NCBI RefSeq assembly: GCF_900143005.1
Contig: NZ_FRCS01000017.1
Location: forward strand, 1-64,000
Reading direction: 5' to 3'
DNA length: 64,000 nt
Origin: Cryptosporangium aurantiacum
GTDB taxonomy: Bacteria; Actinomycetota; Actinomycetes; Mycobacteriales; Cryptosporangiaceae
The notes under the pieces are model-generated. The model was not told the DNA's origin. It ran no database searches and saw only the letters and a program-made list of their open reading frames with translations. Each line of letters opens with the position of its first letter. Positions within the stretch are counted from its first letter, which is position 1. Of this stretch, positions 35,942-44,517 are shown piece by piece. The translations under genes were made by a program, and so were the position numbers.

Positions 35942-36994
35942 TCAGACGTCAAGGATCAGCCGGGCGGACCGCGCCCGGGACACGCACGGGAACATCACGT
36001 CTCCGGCCGCTCGCTCGTCGTCGGTGAGCAGCGAGTCCCGGTGGTCGGGATCGCCGCCGAGGACGGTTGTCTCGCAGGTGCCGCAGGTGCCCTCGCGGCA
36101 CGAGGATTCGATCGCGACCCCGGCGTCCTCCAGGACCTGGAGCAGGCTGACGTCCGCGGCGACCGGCAGCACCCGGCCGGACCGGGCGAGCTCCACCTCG
36201 AACGCCCCGGCCCCGCTGGGAACGGGCTCGGCCCGGGGTGCGAAGCGCTCGGTGTGCAGCGTCAGCGCGGGCCGCGCCGCGCACGCGTCCTCCACCGCGC
36301 GCAGCAGCGGCTCCGGGCCGCAGCAGTACACCGCCGTTCCCGGCGACGCGTCCGCGACGAAGGCCGCCACCGGCAACAGCCCACCCTCATCCGCCGGCCG
36401 CACCTCAACCCGGTCCGCAGTCGAGCCCTCGCCCGCCGCGCCGGCGCGAACGGCGCCCGCCCGACCCCCGACCCGAGCGCCGCGCCCGGCGTCCGGGGCG
36501 GCCGCGCCTAGGGCGACCAGCTCGTCGACGAACGCCATCGACGAGCGGGTGCGGCCGCCGTACAGCAGACGCCAGTCGGCGCCCTCCGCTGCCACCCGGC
36601 GGATCATCGGCAGCAGCGGCGTAATCCCGATGCCACCCGCGACGAACCGGTAGGCCCGCGCCGGTGCGAGCGGGAACCGGTTCCGCGGACCCCCGATCGC
36701 CACCCGGGCGCCGGGCCGCAGCCGCTCGTGGACGAACCGCGACCCGCCCCGGCCGCCCGGCTCGCGTAACACCGCGATCCGCAGGGACGACCGGTCGTCC
36801 GGGCTCCCACAGAGCGAATACTGCCGCACCAGCGACTCGCCGAGCACCAGATCGACGTGCGCGCCCGGCTCCCACGGCGGCACGGCCCCCGACTCCACCG
36901 GCTCCAGCGTCAGCGCGACCACGTCGTCCGCCGCCGCGTCGACGGAAGCGACCACGTAGCTGTTCGTGGCCACCACCCCCAAACCTATTGCCAT
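35942..36994 (-). CDS. oxygenase reductase: FAD/NAD domain with C-terminal [2Fe-2S]
   Basis: About 350 residues. Flavin-binding RQYSLCGSP, NAD loop GGIGITPLLPM, and a C-terminal plant-type ferredoxin domain with CREGTCGTC plus a cysteine 29 residues later (C-x4-C-x2-C-x29-C). This domain order is that of phthalate-dioxygenase-type reductases. It is the natural partner of the Rieske oxygenase at 28414. A disordered Ala/Gly/Arg insert (about residues 177-200) is unusual. The start is unsettled: ATG 36994 lies inside operator site c1, and GTG codons at 36976/36973 are alternatives. Confidence 0.85.
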   Translation of the reverse strand: MAIGLGVVATNSYVVASVDAAADDVVALTLEPVESGAVPPWEPGAHVDLVLGESLVRQYSLCGSPDDRSSLRIAVLREPGGRGGSRFVHERLRPGARVAIGGPRNRFPLAPARAYRFVAGGIGITPLLPMIRRVAAEGADWRLLYGGRTRSSMAFVDELVALGAAAPDAGRGARVGGRAGAVRAGAAGEGSTADRVEVRPADEGGLLPVAAFVADASPGTAVYCCGPEPLLRAVEDACAARPALTLHTERFAPRAEPVPSGAGAFEVELARSGRVLPVAADVSLLQVLEDAGVAIESSCREGTCGTCETTVLGGDPDHRDSLLTDDERAAGDVMFPCVSRARSARLILDV

Positions 36995-36998
36995 TAGG
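36984..36998. promoter_or_regulatory. candidate TetR operator, site c1
   Basis: CCTATTGCCATTAGG, a variant of the 15-bp palindrome. It overlaps the start of the reductase gene and would block transcription of the reductase/CoA-transferase operon. Confidence 0.65.
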
Positions 36999-37024
36999 TT
37001 ACGACCCGGCACGGTAGCACAAAA

Positions 37025-37039
37025 CCTAATGACTGTAGG
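37025..37039. promoter_or_regulatory. candidate TetR operator, site c2
   Basis: CCTAATGACTGTAGG, 30 bases before the TetR gene at 37069, consistent with autoregulation. Together with c1 it makes a double-site divergent promoter. Confidence 0.65.
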
Positions 37040-37068
37040 CTCGAAACCGAGAGAGCGGAGGAACCTCC

Positions 37069-37701
37069 ATGCCCCGGCCCCGCGAGCCGTTGATCAACCG
37101 CACGTCGGCGGTCGACGCCGCCATCCGCATCATCGACACCGAGGGGCTGGACAGCTTCAGCCTTCCCCGGCTGGCGCGCGAGCTCGGCGTCCGCGCGCCG
37201 TCGTTGTACCACCACTTCGCCGACAAGTCGGAGATCCTCGCCGCGGTCTCCCGAACCATCGCGGGTGCCACCGTCATGCCCCGGAAGCCCGCCGACCCGC
37301 AGAAGTGGGTCGACTGGCTCGTCCAGCTGGCGCTCAACTTCCGCACGGCGATCCTGCGGCACCGCCACGCCGCACCGATCCTGCTGCAGTTCCCGCCCCG
37401 GGAGGAGCTCACCCACCTCTACGAGGAGGTCGCCGCCTACCTGGAGCACTGCGGCGTCCCGCGCCACTTGCACGTCCGCATCCTGGACGGAATGGAGAAG
37501 CTGAGCGTCAGCGCGACCGTGAGCGAGGCTCTGCGGCCGCACGCCACCCGGCGGTCGATCTTCCCCGGCGTCGATTCGGCGACCCACCCGACGCTGGCCC
37601 GCGCGGTCGCGGACAATCCGCTGACGCCCAAGCAGCTGTTCGAGGCGACGGTGCGGGCGTTTCTGGCCGGCACGCTTGCGTCGGACTCCGCGCTCGCCTA
37701 A
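37069..37701 (+). CDS. TetR-family regulator of the catabolic genes (copy 2)
   Basis: 210 residues. Helix-turn-helix FSLPRLARELGVRAPSLYHH then FADKSEILAAVSRTI, almost the same recognition helix as copy 1 (30769), which predicts the same operator. It is flanked by sites c1/c2 upstream and d1/d2 at its 3' end. The ligand is probably a pathway CoA ester or the substrate itself, as in other catabolic TetR proteins; that is inference. Confidence 0.87.
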   Translation: MPRPREPLINRTSAVDAAIRIIDTEGLDSFSLPRLARELGVRAPSLYHHFADKSEILAAVSRTIAGATVMPRKPADPQKWVDWLVQLALNFRTAILRHRHAAPILLQFPPREELTHLYEEVAAYLEHCGVPRHLHVRILDGMEKLSVSATVSEALRPHATRRSIFPGVDSATHPTLARAVADNPLTPKQLFEATVRAFLAGTLASDSALA

Positions 37702-37711
37702 ACCTATTAGG
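37697..37711. promoter_or_regulatory. candidate TetR operator, site d1
   Basis: CCTAAACCTATTAGG, overlapping the TetR stop codon and site d2, 29 bases before the acyl-CoA dehydrogenase start. Confidence 0.62.
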
Positions 37712-37717
37712 GATAGG
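37703..37717. promoter_or_regulatory. candidate TetR operator, site d2
   Basis: CCTATTAGGGATAGG, sharing 9 bases with d1. The overlapping arrangement could let two dimers bind opposite faces, as QacR-type repressors do. Confidence 0.55.
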
Positions 37718-37739
37718 TAACCGAGCCGGAGGAGCCACC

Positions 37740-38906
37740 GTGCGGACCGACCTCTTCGACGCCGACCACGAGGCCTACCGCGAGACCGTGCGGAGGTTCG
37801 TGACCACCCGGGTCGTCCCCCGCATGGAGAAGTGGGACGCCGACCGGCTGATCGACCGGGAGACCTGGCTGGCGGCGGGTGCCCAGGGTCTGCTGGGACT
37901 CGCGGTCCCGGCCGAGTACGGCGGTTCCGGTGAGACCGACTACCGGTTCCGGGTGGTCGTCCAGGAGGAGATCGCGCGGGTCGGCGCGTCGGCGCTGCAG
38001 TCGGGCTTCTCCACCAACGACGACATCGTCCTGAACTACCTGCTCCGGCACGCCGACGCCGACCAGCGGGCCCGCTGGCTGCCCGGGTTCGCGACCGGGA
38101 CGACGATCGGCGCGATCGCGATGAGCGAACCGGCGGCGGGCAGCGACCTGCGCGGCATCTCCACCACCGCGACCCGCGACGGCGACGCGTGGGTGCTGCG
38201 GGGCAGCAAGACGTTCATCACCAGCGGCATCCTCGCCGACCTCGTCATCGTGTTCGCGAAGACCGAGGACGAACCTTCGGGCCACGCGCGGCGCGACACG
38301 TTCAGCCTCTTCGTCGTCGAGGACGGCATGCCCGGCTTCAGCCGTGGCCGCAAACTCGACAAGGTCGGCCTGCACGCCCAGGACACCGCCGAGCTGTTCT
38401 TCGACGCCGTGCGGGTCCCCGACCGGAACGTGCTCGGTGAGATCGGCGCCGGGTTCGAGTACCTGATGGGCAGCCTGCCGCTGGAGCGCCTCGGCATCGC
38501 GATCGCCGGGCAAGCGTCCGCCGAGGCCGTGCTGTCGTGGACGCTCGACTACGTCCGGCAGCGCACCGCGTTCGGCAGCCGCATCGGCGACTTCCAGGCG
38601 CTGGCGTTCCGGCTGGCGGAGCTGGCCACCGCGATCGACGTCAGCCGGGCGTTCGTGGACCGCTGCGTGCGCGAGTGGAACGCCGGGACGCTGTCGGCGG
38701 TGGACGCGGCGAAGGCGAAGTACTGGGCCACCGATCTGCAGGGCGAGGTGATCGACGCCGGCGTCCAAATGCACGGTGGGTACGGCTACATGACCGAGTA
38801 CCCGGTCGCGAAGGCCTACCTGGACTCCCGGATCCAGCGCATCTACGGCGGGACGAACGAGATCATGAAGGAGATCATCCGCCGCGACCTCATCGGCCGC
38901 CCCTGA
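37740..38906 (+). CDS. acyl-CoA dehydrogenase
   Basis: 388 residues, full length. FAD/substrate signatures IAMSEPAAGSDLRGISTTA, FITSGILADLVIVFAKT, RQRTAFGSRIGDFQAL, MHGGYGYMTEYPVAK and the catalytic Glu in RIYGGTNEIMKEI. GTG 37740 follows GGAGG. It would introduce the alpha-beta double bond in the pathway's acyl-CoA. Controlled by overlapping sites d1/d2. Confidence 0.9.
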   Translation: MRTDLFDADHEAYRETVRRFVTTRVVPRMEKWDADRLIDRETWLAAGAQGLLGLAVPAEYGGSGETDYRFRVVVQEEIARVGASALQSGFSTNDDIVLNYLLRHADADQRARWLPGFATGTTIGAIAMSEPAAGSDLRGISTTATRDGDAWVLRGSKTFITSGILADLVIVFAKTEDEPSGHARRDTFSLFVVEDGMPGFSRGRKLDKVGLHAQDTAELFFDAVRVPDRNVLGEIGAGFEYLMGSLPLERLGIAIAGQASAEAVLSWTLDYVRQRTAFGSRIGDFQALAFRLAELATAIDVSRAFVDRCVREWNAGTLSAVDAAKAKYWATDLQGEVIDAGVQMHGGYGYMTEYPVAKAYLDSRIQRIYGGTNEIMKEIIRRDLIGRP

Positions 38907-38910
38907 GCAC

Positions 38911-38940
38911 CGGCGCGGCGAGCGCGCACAGCGCGCGCCG
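38911..38940. terminator. GC-rich hairpin between convergent genes
   Basis: Arms CGGCGCG (38911-38917) and CGCGCCG (38934-38940), inner GCGC pairing possible. It separates the acyl-CoA dehydrogenase from the convergent aldehyde dehydrogenase. No T-tract. Confidence 0.45.
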
Positions 38941-38942
38941 CC

Positions 38943-40346
38943 TTAGCCCAAGTAGATCGTTTGCAGGCGGAGGTACGGCTCGAGGCCCTCGGGGCCCAGC
39001 TCCCGACCCAACCCGCTCGCCTTCACCCCACCGAACGGCGCGGCCAGGTCCAGGTCGTAGTGGTTGACCCCCACCGTGCCGGTCTCGATCCGGCGCGCGA
39101 CGGCCAAACCATGCTCCTCGTCCGCCGTCCACACCGTGCCGCCGAGCCCGTACTCCGAGTCGTTCGCCAGCGCCACCGCCTCGTCCTCGGTGCCGTAGGG
39201 GATCACGGCCAGCACCGGGCCGAAGATCTCTTCCTGGGCGATCCGGGAGCGGTTGTCCACGTCCGCGAAGACGGTCGGCTCGACGAACCAGCCCGGACCG
39301 TCGACGGCGCGCCCGCCGGTGGTGAGCCGGGCGGACGCCCCCGCGACGTAACTCAGCACCCGGTCGCGCTGGGCCGCGCTCACCAGCGGCCCGATCTGAG
39401 TGGAGGGCTCCAGCGGATCCCCGACCACCAGCGACCGGACGGCGGAGGTCACCGCGTCCACGATCTCGTCGTAACGGGAACGGGGCGCCAAGATCCGCGT
39501 GCAGGCGTGGCAGGTCTGCCCGTTGTTGGGCAGCGACACGGCGGGAAGCGCCGCGACGAACGCCGAGAGCGGAGCGTCCGCCAGCACGATCGACGCGGAC
39601 TTGCCGCCGAGCTCGAGCGTCGCCGGGCGCAGCAGCCGTCCGGCGGCCGCACCGATCGCCCGGCCGGCGACCGTCGAGCCGGTGAACGCGACCTTCGCGA
39701 CGCCGGGGTGGGTCACCAGGTGTTCCCCCGCGTCGCGGTCCCCCGGCACGACGTTGATGACGCCGGGCGGGAGACCGGCCTCGACTGCGGCCGATGCGAA
39801 CACGAACGCGTCGAGCGCGGTCTCCGGCGGCGGTTTGAGCACGACCGTGCACCCGGCCGCCAGCGCCGGTCCGAGCTTCATCGCGGCGAGCGCCTGCGGG
39901 TAGTTCCACGGGGTGATCGCCGCGACGACACCGACCGGTTCCCGCCGGACGACGTGCCGCCCGCCCGCGAGGCTCGGCCGGGTCTCCTCGAACGCCAGCG
40001 ACTCCGCGAGCCGCGCGTAGTACCGGATGATCGCGGCGGCGCCCCGGCCGTTCACCACGGACGAGAGCGTGATCGGCATGCCGTTCTCGCGGGTCACGAG
40101 CGTGGCGGTCTCCTGACCACGCGCCCGCAGCGCCTTTCCGAACGCGTCGAGCGCCTCGGCCCGCGCAGACGGCGCCCACTGCCCCCACGGCCCCCGCAAC
40201 GCCCGGTTCGCGGCGGCCACCGCCGCGTCGACGTCCGCGCGCCCGCCGAGCGTCACCGTGTCGAACGGCTTCCCGGTCGCCGCCTCGACGACGTCGACGG
40301 TCACCCCGGTCCGGGGCTCCACAAAAGCCCCGTCGATGAAGATCAC
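38943..40346 (-). CDS. aldehyde dehydrogenase (second copy)
   Basis: 467 residues. TPWNYPQALAAMKLGPALAA, FTGSTVAGRAIG, catalytic Glu in TLELGGKSASIV, catalytic Cys in NNGQTCHACTRIL. GTG 40346 sits after GGAGG and overlaps the upstream thiolase-like gene's stop (GTGA), so it is the last gene of the six-gene operon that starts at 44474. A retro-aldol step by the neighbouring proteins would release an aldehyde or ketone that such an enzyme could use. Confidence 0.87.
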   Translation of the reverse strand: MIFIDGAFVEPRTGVTVDVVEAATGKPFDTVTLGGRADVDAAVAAANRALRGPWGQWAPSARAEALDAFGKALRARGQETATLVTRENGMPITLSSVVNGRGAAAIIRYYARLAESLAFEETRPSLAGGRHVVRREPVGVVAAITPWNYPQALAAMKLGPALAAGCTVVLKPPPETALDAFVFASAAVEAGLPPGVINVVPGDRDAGEHLVTHPGVAKVAFTGSTVAGRAIGAAAGRLLRPATLELGGKSASIVLADAPLSAFVAALPAVSLPNNGQTCHACTRILAPRSRYDEIVDAVTSAVRSLVVGDPLEPSTQIGPLVSAAQRDRVLSYVAGASARLTTGGRAVDGPGWFVEPTVFADVDNRSRIAQEEIFGPVLAVIPYGTEDEAVALANDSEYGLGGTVWTADEEHGLAVARRIETGTVGVNHYDLDLAAPFGGVKASGLGRELGPEGLEPYLRLQTIYLG

Positions 40347-41494
40347 AGCGCCTCCTCCGACCCGAACAAAACCGAGCTCACCAGCGGTGCCATCGGGCCT
40401 CCGATGAACAGTGACGTCCGCGCTCCCGGCACCTGGTTGGTCGACGTGCCGCGAATCTGCCGGACCGCCTCGACCGCCAGCCCCATCCCGTTGACGAAGC
40501 TGTCCGCGAGGTTGCCGCCGCTGGTGTTCAGCGGCAGCCGTCCACTCGGCGCGATCAGGTTCTCCAGCGTGAGCACGGAGCCCGCGTCGGCCCCGGGCGG
40601 CACCAGCCCGTGGTCGATCAGCGACGCCACCGCGGGTCCGCTGAAATTTTCGTACACCTGCACGACGTCCACCTCTGACGGTTGAAGGCCTGCCGACGCC
40701 CACAGGCGGCCCGCGACGGTGCGGAACCCCGCACTCGTGTACTCGGCGTCGTTCTCGCCGTGCTCCGAGTACCCGCCCGGCGCGCCCTGGGCTCCGGCGA
40801 TCACGTAGGCGGGGTCCGGACGCAACGCGCGGGCCCGCTCGGCGGACACCAGCAGCAGCGCGACCGCCCCGTCGCTCTCCCGCGAGCAGTCGTAGAGGTG
40901 GAACGGCTCGACGATCAGCCGGGACGCCTCGTAGGCGGCGTCGTCCAGTGGCCGCCCGTAGCCGCTCGCCGACGGGTTCTGCTGCGCGTGGTGGTACGCC
41001 GCGCGGACGAGCGCACGCAGCGCCGACCGCGGTACACCGTCGTGCTCGAGCATTCGCTGCGTACGGAGCGCGCAAACGTGTGCGGGTGCGCCGACGCCCG
41101 CGGCCACGTACCGGTCGTCGAAGTGGTACTTCGCGTAGCCGAGGCGCCCGGTGTCGTCCTGCGCCATCGCCCGGAAGACGACGACACACTCGGCCTGCCC
41201 GGCCGCGATCGCCGCGGCCGCGGTGACCACGGCGGCCGCTGCCCCGCCTCCCCCGCCGCCCCACACCATCGACGACCAGCGCAGTTCGTCGATCATCAGG
41301 TCCGCGCCGAGCACCGGGCCGGACAGGTCACCACCGGCGTAGGAGACGAACCCGTCGACCTCGCGCGGCGAGACACCGGCGTCGCGGCAGGCCGCCAGGA
41401 TCGCCTCCAGCGCCATCCGGTGCTCGTCGCCGGGCGCCCGCCCCCGCCGGTAGTGCTGCTCGGCCACGCCCACGACCGCGGCCGCGCCCCTCAC
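40343..41494 (-). CDS. thiolase-like protein (Ltp2/SCP-x type)
   Basis: 383 residues of the thiolase fold: GVAEQHYRRG, AACRDAGVSPREVDGFVSY, GGGAAAAVVTAAAAIAAGQA, and a C-terminal NTSGGNLADSFVNGMGL. The second active-site elements DVVQVYENFSG and LNTSGGN are those of Ltp2-like proteins, which are aldolases when paired with a DUF35 protein and not true thiolases. The DUF35 gene is directly upstream with a 4-base overlap, strongly supporting a two-protein complex. Confidence 0.83.
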   Translation of the reverse strand: MRGAAAVVGVAEQHYRRGRAPGDEHRMALEAILAACRDAGVSPREVDGFVSYAGGDLSGPVLGADLMIDELRWSSMVWGGGGGGAAAAVVTAAAAIAAGQAECVVVFRAMAQDDTGRLGYAKYHFDDRYVAAGVGAPAHVCALRTQRMLEHDGVPRSALRALVRAAYHHAQQNPSASGYGRPLDDAAYEASRLIVEPFHLYDCSRESDGAVALLLVSAERARALRPDPAYVIAGAQGAPGGYSEHGENDAEYTSAGFRTVAGRLWASAGLQPSEVDVVQVYENFSGPAVASLIDHGLVPPGADAGSVLTLENLIAPSGRLPLNTSGGNLADSFVNGMGLAVEAVRQIRGTSTNQVPGARTSLFIGGPMAPLVSSVLFGSEEAL

Positions 41495-41820
41495 GCGACC
41501 CGCCAGTACACGGTCGACGAGTTCACGTCGCCGACCACCCGGTCACCGATCGCGGGCGCGCGCGATCCGGCGGCCAGCAGCCCGAGCACCCGCACGTTTC
41601 CCGCGCCGGGCAGCTCCGCGAGCACGGTCGTGTACGGCACCTCGAGCTCGGCCACGTACGGATGGTGGCTGCGGCACCAGGTGTAGACCGTGCCCTCGGC
41701 CGCGACCGGTTCCCAGCCCAGGTCGAAGCCGTGGCAGGACGGGCAGATCCGGCGTGGGCCCCAGAGCCACGTGGCGCAGCCCCGGCACCGCTGCACGACC
41801 AGTTGCCCGGCGTCGGTCAC
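41491..41820 (-). CDS. DUF35 OB-fold protein with zinc ribbon
   Basis: 109 residues. Rubredoxin-like zinc ribbon CRGCATW...CPSCHG, then an OB-fold (TVYTWCRSHHPYVAE, PYTTVLAELPG). In steroid side-chain degradation such proteins (ChsH2 C-terminus) bind Ltp2 and make it an aldolase. GTG 41820 is chosen because it overlaps the stop of the preceding gene (GTGA) and has TGGAGA upstream; the frame is open to 41850. Confidence 0.82.
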   Translation of the reverse strand: MTDAGQLVVQRCRGCATWLWGPRRICPSCHGFDLGWEPVAAEGTVYTWCRSHHPYVAELEVPYTTVLAELPGAGNVRVLGLLAAGSRAPAIGDRVVGDVNSSTVYWRVA

Positions 41821-42110
41821 GAAAAGTTCTCCAGCGCGTTCGCCTTCCACGCACCCTCGTGAAGGATCCAGATCGACCGCAGCCCGACCGGCCCGTTCGG
41901 CGTCTCGTACACGGCCTCGCCGATCCAGGTCTCGCCGTCCCGGCGGACGTCGACGATCCGCGCGTCCGTCACCTCGCCGCCGGGCACGGTCACGCCCTCG
42001 AACACCGCCGGGATCCGCTCCGGGACCATGTCGGCCAGCGCGGCCTTGATGTCCCCGGCGACCACGTACCCGACGTGGCGCTCGAACAGCTCGCGAAACT
42101 CGTCAGACAT
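41817..42110 (-). CDS. SnoaL-like NTF2-fold protein
   Basis: 97 residues: FRELFERHVGYVVAGDIKAALADMVPE and a beta-sheet with GPVGLRSIWILHEGAWKANA. NTF2-fold hydratases/isomerases often sit in CoA-ester catabolic clusters. ATG 42110 follows AAGGAG by 10 bases. Between two thiolase-like genes in one operon, it may hydrate an unsaturated CoA ester or be a structural partner. Confidence 0.7.
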   Translation of the reverse strand: MSDEFRELFERHVGYVVAGDIKAALADMVPERIPAVFEGVTVPGGEVTDARIVDVRRDGETWIGEAVYETPNGPVGLRSIWILHEGAWKANALENFS

Positions 42111-42132
42111 GACGGACACACTCCTTCGTGAG

Positions 42133-43575
42133 TCAAAGCAGGGAGCCTGCGGCCACCGTGAACCGCGCCCCGGCGACGTCCTCGGTCAGCAAACGGTCGA
42201 GCAACTCCGGATCGGACGTGCCCGCGAGCGTCCGATCCCCAGCCGCGGTCAGCAACGCCACGAACGCCCGCTCCGGCGCGCCGTCACGGTCGTGCGCGAC
42301 CGTCCACGATTCCACCGTCGCCGGGCCCTCGTAACCCACCAGCGCCCGGCGGATCCGCTCCGCGTCCACCGCGGGCTGCGCGTCGATCCGGGCGAACGGC
42401 TTGGCTGCCGGCCGCGTTCCGTACAGCCCCAGCGCGTGTTTGGTGAGGTAACCGCCGTTGGCGGTCAGCAGGCCGGACCCGCCCTGTTCCCGGAGCGCGG
42501 TGGCCAGCGCGGCGATCGCGTGGGTGCTGTAGTTGTTCCACGGCCCGCCGGCGAACGTGAGCCCGCCGGTGACGGTCAGCGGCCGGTCCGGGTCGAGCCC
42601 GAGCTCGCGGACCGCGACCTGCACCGCGGACGGAAAACACGAGTAGACGTCGACCAGCGCGACGTCGTCCGGCCCGCTCCCGGTGTGCGCGAACAGCTGC
42701 GCGCCCGCGTGCCGGATCGCCGGGGACCGGTGCAGCTCATACCGCTCGGCCACGTCGTACCGGTCGTGGGCCTCGGCGCCCGCGTGCACGAAAATCCACC
42801 GATCGGAGGCGATCCCCAGCCGTGTCGCGCGCTCGACCGAACACAGCAGCACCGCCGCCGCCTGGTCCACCGCGTTGTTCGCGTTGAGCAGCTTCGGGTA
42901 CGGCCAGCTGACCATCCGGCTGGCCAGGATCTCCTCGGGGCTGTGCGACCGCGGTAACCAGGCGTGCGGGTTGGTGGCCGCGACATCGCTGAACCGCGCC
43001 CAGAGCGCGGCGATGCTCGCCTGGTGCTCGGCGACCGGGCGGCCTGCGGCCACCCGGATCGCCTGTTCGAACAGGGGGTACACGTAGGCGGGCCGGTCCA
43101 GGCCGATCCCCACCTGGCCTTCCGTCTTCATGGGGACGTCCGGCAGCGCGACATCGGCGGCCGGTACGGTCTCGTCCTGGACCGTCCAGGCGGGCCGCTC
43201 GCCCCGGGCCCGGAGCTTCGTCCGGGTGCGCCACGCCTCGGCGCCGCCGATCAGCACCGCGTCGGCCCGGCCGGCCGCGATGTCGGCGGCCGCGCGGTTG
43301 ACCAGCGCCTGCGGGCTGTTGCCGCCGGCGCCGGTGTAGCCGGTGCGGCGCACGGTGACGCCGAGCCGCTCGGCGAGCAGCGCGCCGGGGTCCCGGTACC
43401 GCCAGGAGAGCAGGCCGACGACGTCGATCGCGTCGAGGTCGCTCAGGAGTGCGGTGGTGCCGGCTTCGGCGGCGGCACGCTCAGCGGCGTCGACGAGCAG
43501 GTCGACCGGTTCCCGGCCGCCGTCGCGCCAGCTGACCTGTCCCCCGCCGACGAGGACCGGGGTCCGTGGATCCAT
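42133..43575 (-). CDS. thiolase-like acetyl-CoA acetyltransferase family protein
   Basis: 480 residues. Thiolase-fold features: TPVLVGGGQVSWRDGG, RRTGYTGAGGNSPQALVN, DIAAGRADAVLIGGAEAWR, and a C-terminal VDVYSCFPSAVQVAVRELGL followed by TFAGGPWNNYSTHAIAALA. These are the long acetyl-CoA acetyltransferase-like proteins of actinobacteria. Whether it performs thiolysis or another C-C cleavage cannot be read directly. ATG 43575 overlaps the hydratase stop (TGATG). Confidence 0.82.
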   Translation of the reverse strand: MDPRTPVLVGGGQVSWRDGGREPVDLLVDAAERAAAEAGTTALLSDLDAIDVVGLLSWRYRDPGALLAERLGVTVRRTGYTGAGGNSPQALVNRAAADIAAGRADAVLIGGAEAWRTRTKLRARGERPAWTVQDETVPAADVALPDVPMKTEGQVGIGLDRPAYVYPLFEQAIRVAAGRPVAEHQASIAALWARFSDVAATNPHAWLPRSHSPEEILASRMVSWPYPKLLNANNAVDQAAAVLLCSVERATRLGIASDRWIFVHAGAEAHDRYDVAERYELHRSPAIRHAGAQLFAHTGSGPDDVALVDVYSCFPSAVQVAVRELGLDPDRPLTVTGGLTFAGGPWNNYSTHAIAALATALREQGGSGLLTANGGYLTKHALGLYGTRPAAKPFARIDAQPAVDAERIRRALVGYEGPATVESWTVAHDRDGAPERAFVALLTAAGDRTLAGTSDPELLDRLLTEDVAGARFTVAAGSLL

Positions 43576-44474
43576 CAACGGCCCCACTCGTCCGGCCTCG
43601 GCGGCCACTCCGCGACCAGATCGGGCACCGCGTCGCCGGCCGACGCGGTGAACCGCGGCGGGCGTTTCTCCAGGAACGACGCGACTCCCTCGGCCACGTC
43701 CGGCCCGGCGCCGAGCGCGGCGATCACCCGGGAGTCCAGGCGGTGGGCCTCCCACGGGTTCGCGGCGCCGAGCATCGACCACATCATGTGCCGGGCCGCG
43801 GCGACCGCGACCGCCGACGTGTTCTCCGCGATCTCGGTGGCGAGCGCGCGTGCGGTGGTCAGCAGGTCGGCGTCCGGGACCACGCGGGACACCAGGCGGC
43901 CGGTGAGCGCCTCGGCGGCCGGGAAGACCCTGCCGGTCGCCACCCACTCCATCGCCTGCGAGATCCCGACGACCCGGGGCAGGAACCAGCTCGACGCCGC
44001 CTCGGGCACCAGGCCGCGGCGGGCGAAGACGAACCCGAAGCGGGCCGATTCGGCGGCGAGCCGCACGTCCATCGGCAGCGTCATCGTGGCACCGACCCCG
44101 ACGGCCGGTCCGTTGACCGCGGCGATCACCGGCTTCCGCGACGCGGCGATCCGCAGCGCCGCGACGCCACCGAGGTCACGGGGAACGCCGTCGATCGTCT
44201 CGACGGTGCGGGCCTGGGACGGGACGAACGTGGTGGAGCCGCCGCCGAGGTCCGCACCCGCGCAGAACGCCCGGCCGCGGCCGGTGACGATCACCGCCCG
44301 CACCGCGTCGTCGGCGTCGGTCGTGTCGAACGCGGCGACCAGCTCGACGGCCATCCCCGGGGTGAACGCGTTGAGCCGGTCGGGCCGGTCGAGCGTGATC
44401 GTGGCGATGCCGTCGGCCACGTCCAGCGCGATCGTCCCGGCTCCATCCACACTGGTCATCGCCGCCACCGCCAT
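43575..44474 (-). CDS. enoyl-CoA hydratase/isomerase
   Basis: 299 residues, crotonase fold. Oxyanion loops RAFCAGADLGGGS and AAVNGPAVGVGATM, and the catalytic Glu region FARRGLVPEAASSWFLP. First gene of the operon 44474-38943; the promoter carries operator site e1. It should hydrate the enoyl-CoA made by the acyl-CoA dehydrogenase at 37740. Confidence 0.88.
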   Translation of the reverse strand: MAVAAMTSVDGAGTIALDVADGIATITLDRPDRLNAFTPGMAVELVAAFDTTDADDAVRAVIVTGRGRAFCAGADLGGGSTTFVPSQARTVETIDGVPRDLGGVAALRIAASRKPVIAAVNGPAVGVGATMTLPMDVRLAAESARFGFVFARRGLVPEAASSWFLPRVVGISQAMEWVATGRVFPAAEALTGRLVSRVVPDADLLTTARALATEIAENTSAVAVAAARHMMWSMLGAANPWEAHRLDSRVIAALGAGPDVAEGVASFLEKRPPRFTASAGDAVPDLVAEWPPRPDEWGR

Positions 44475-44482
44475 AATCCGAA

Positions 44483-44497
44483 CCTAATGGTTTTAGA
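44483..44497. promoter_or_regulatory. candidate TetR operator, site e1
   Basis: CCTAATGGTTTTAGA, one end base off the palindrome, 9 bases before the enoyl-CoA hydratase start. Confidence 0.6.
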
Positions 44498-44517
44498 CAA
44501 CTCGCACCAGCCTTTCG

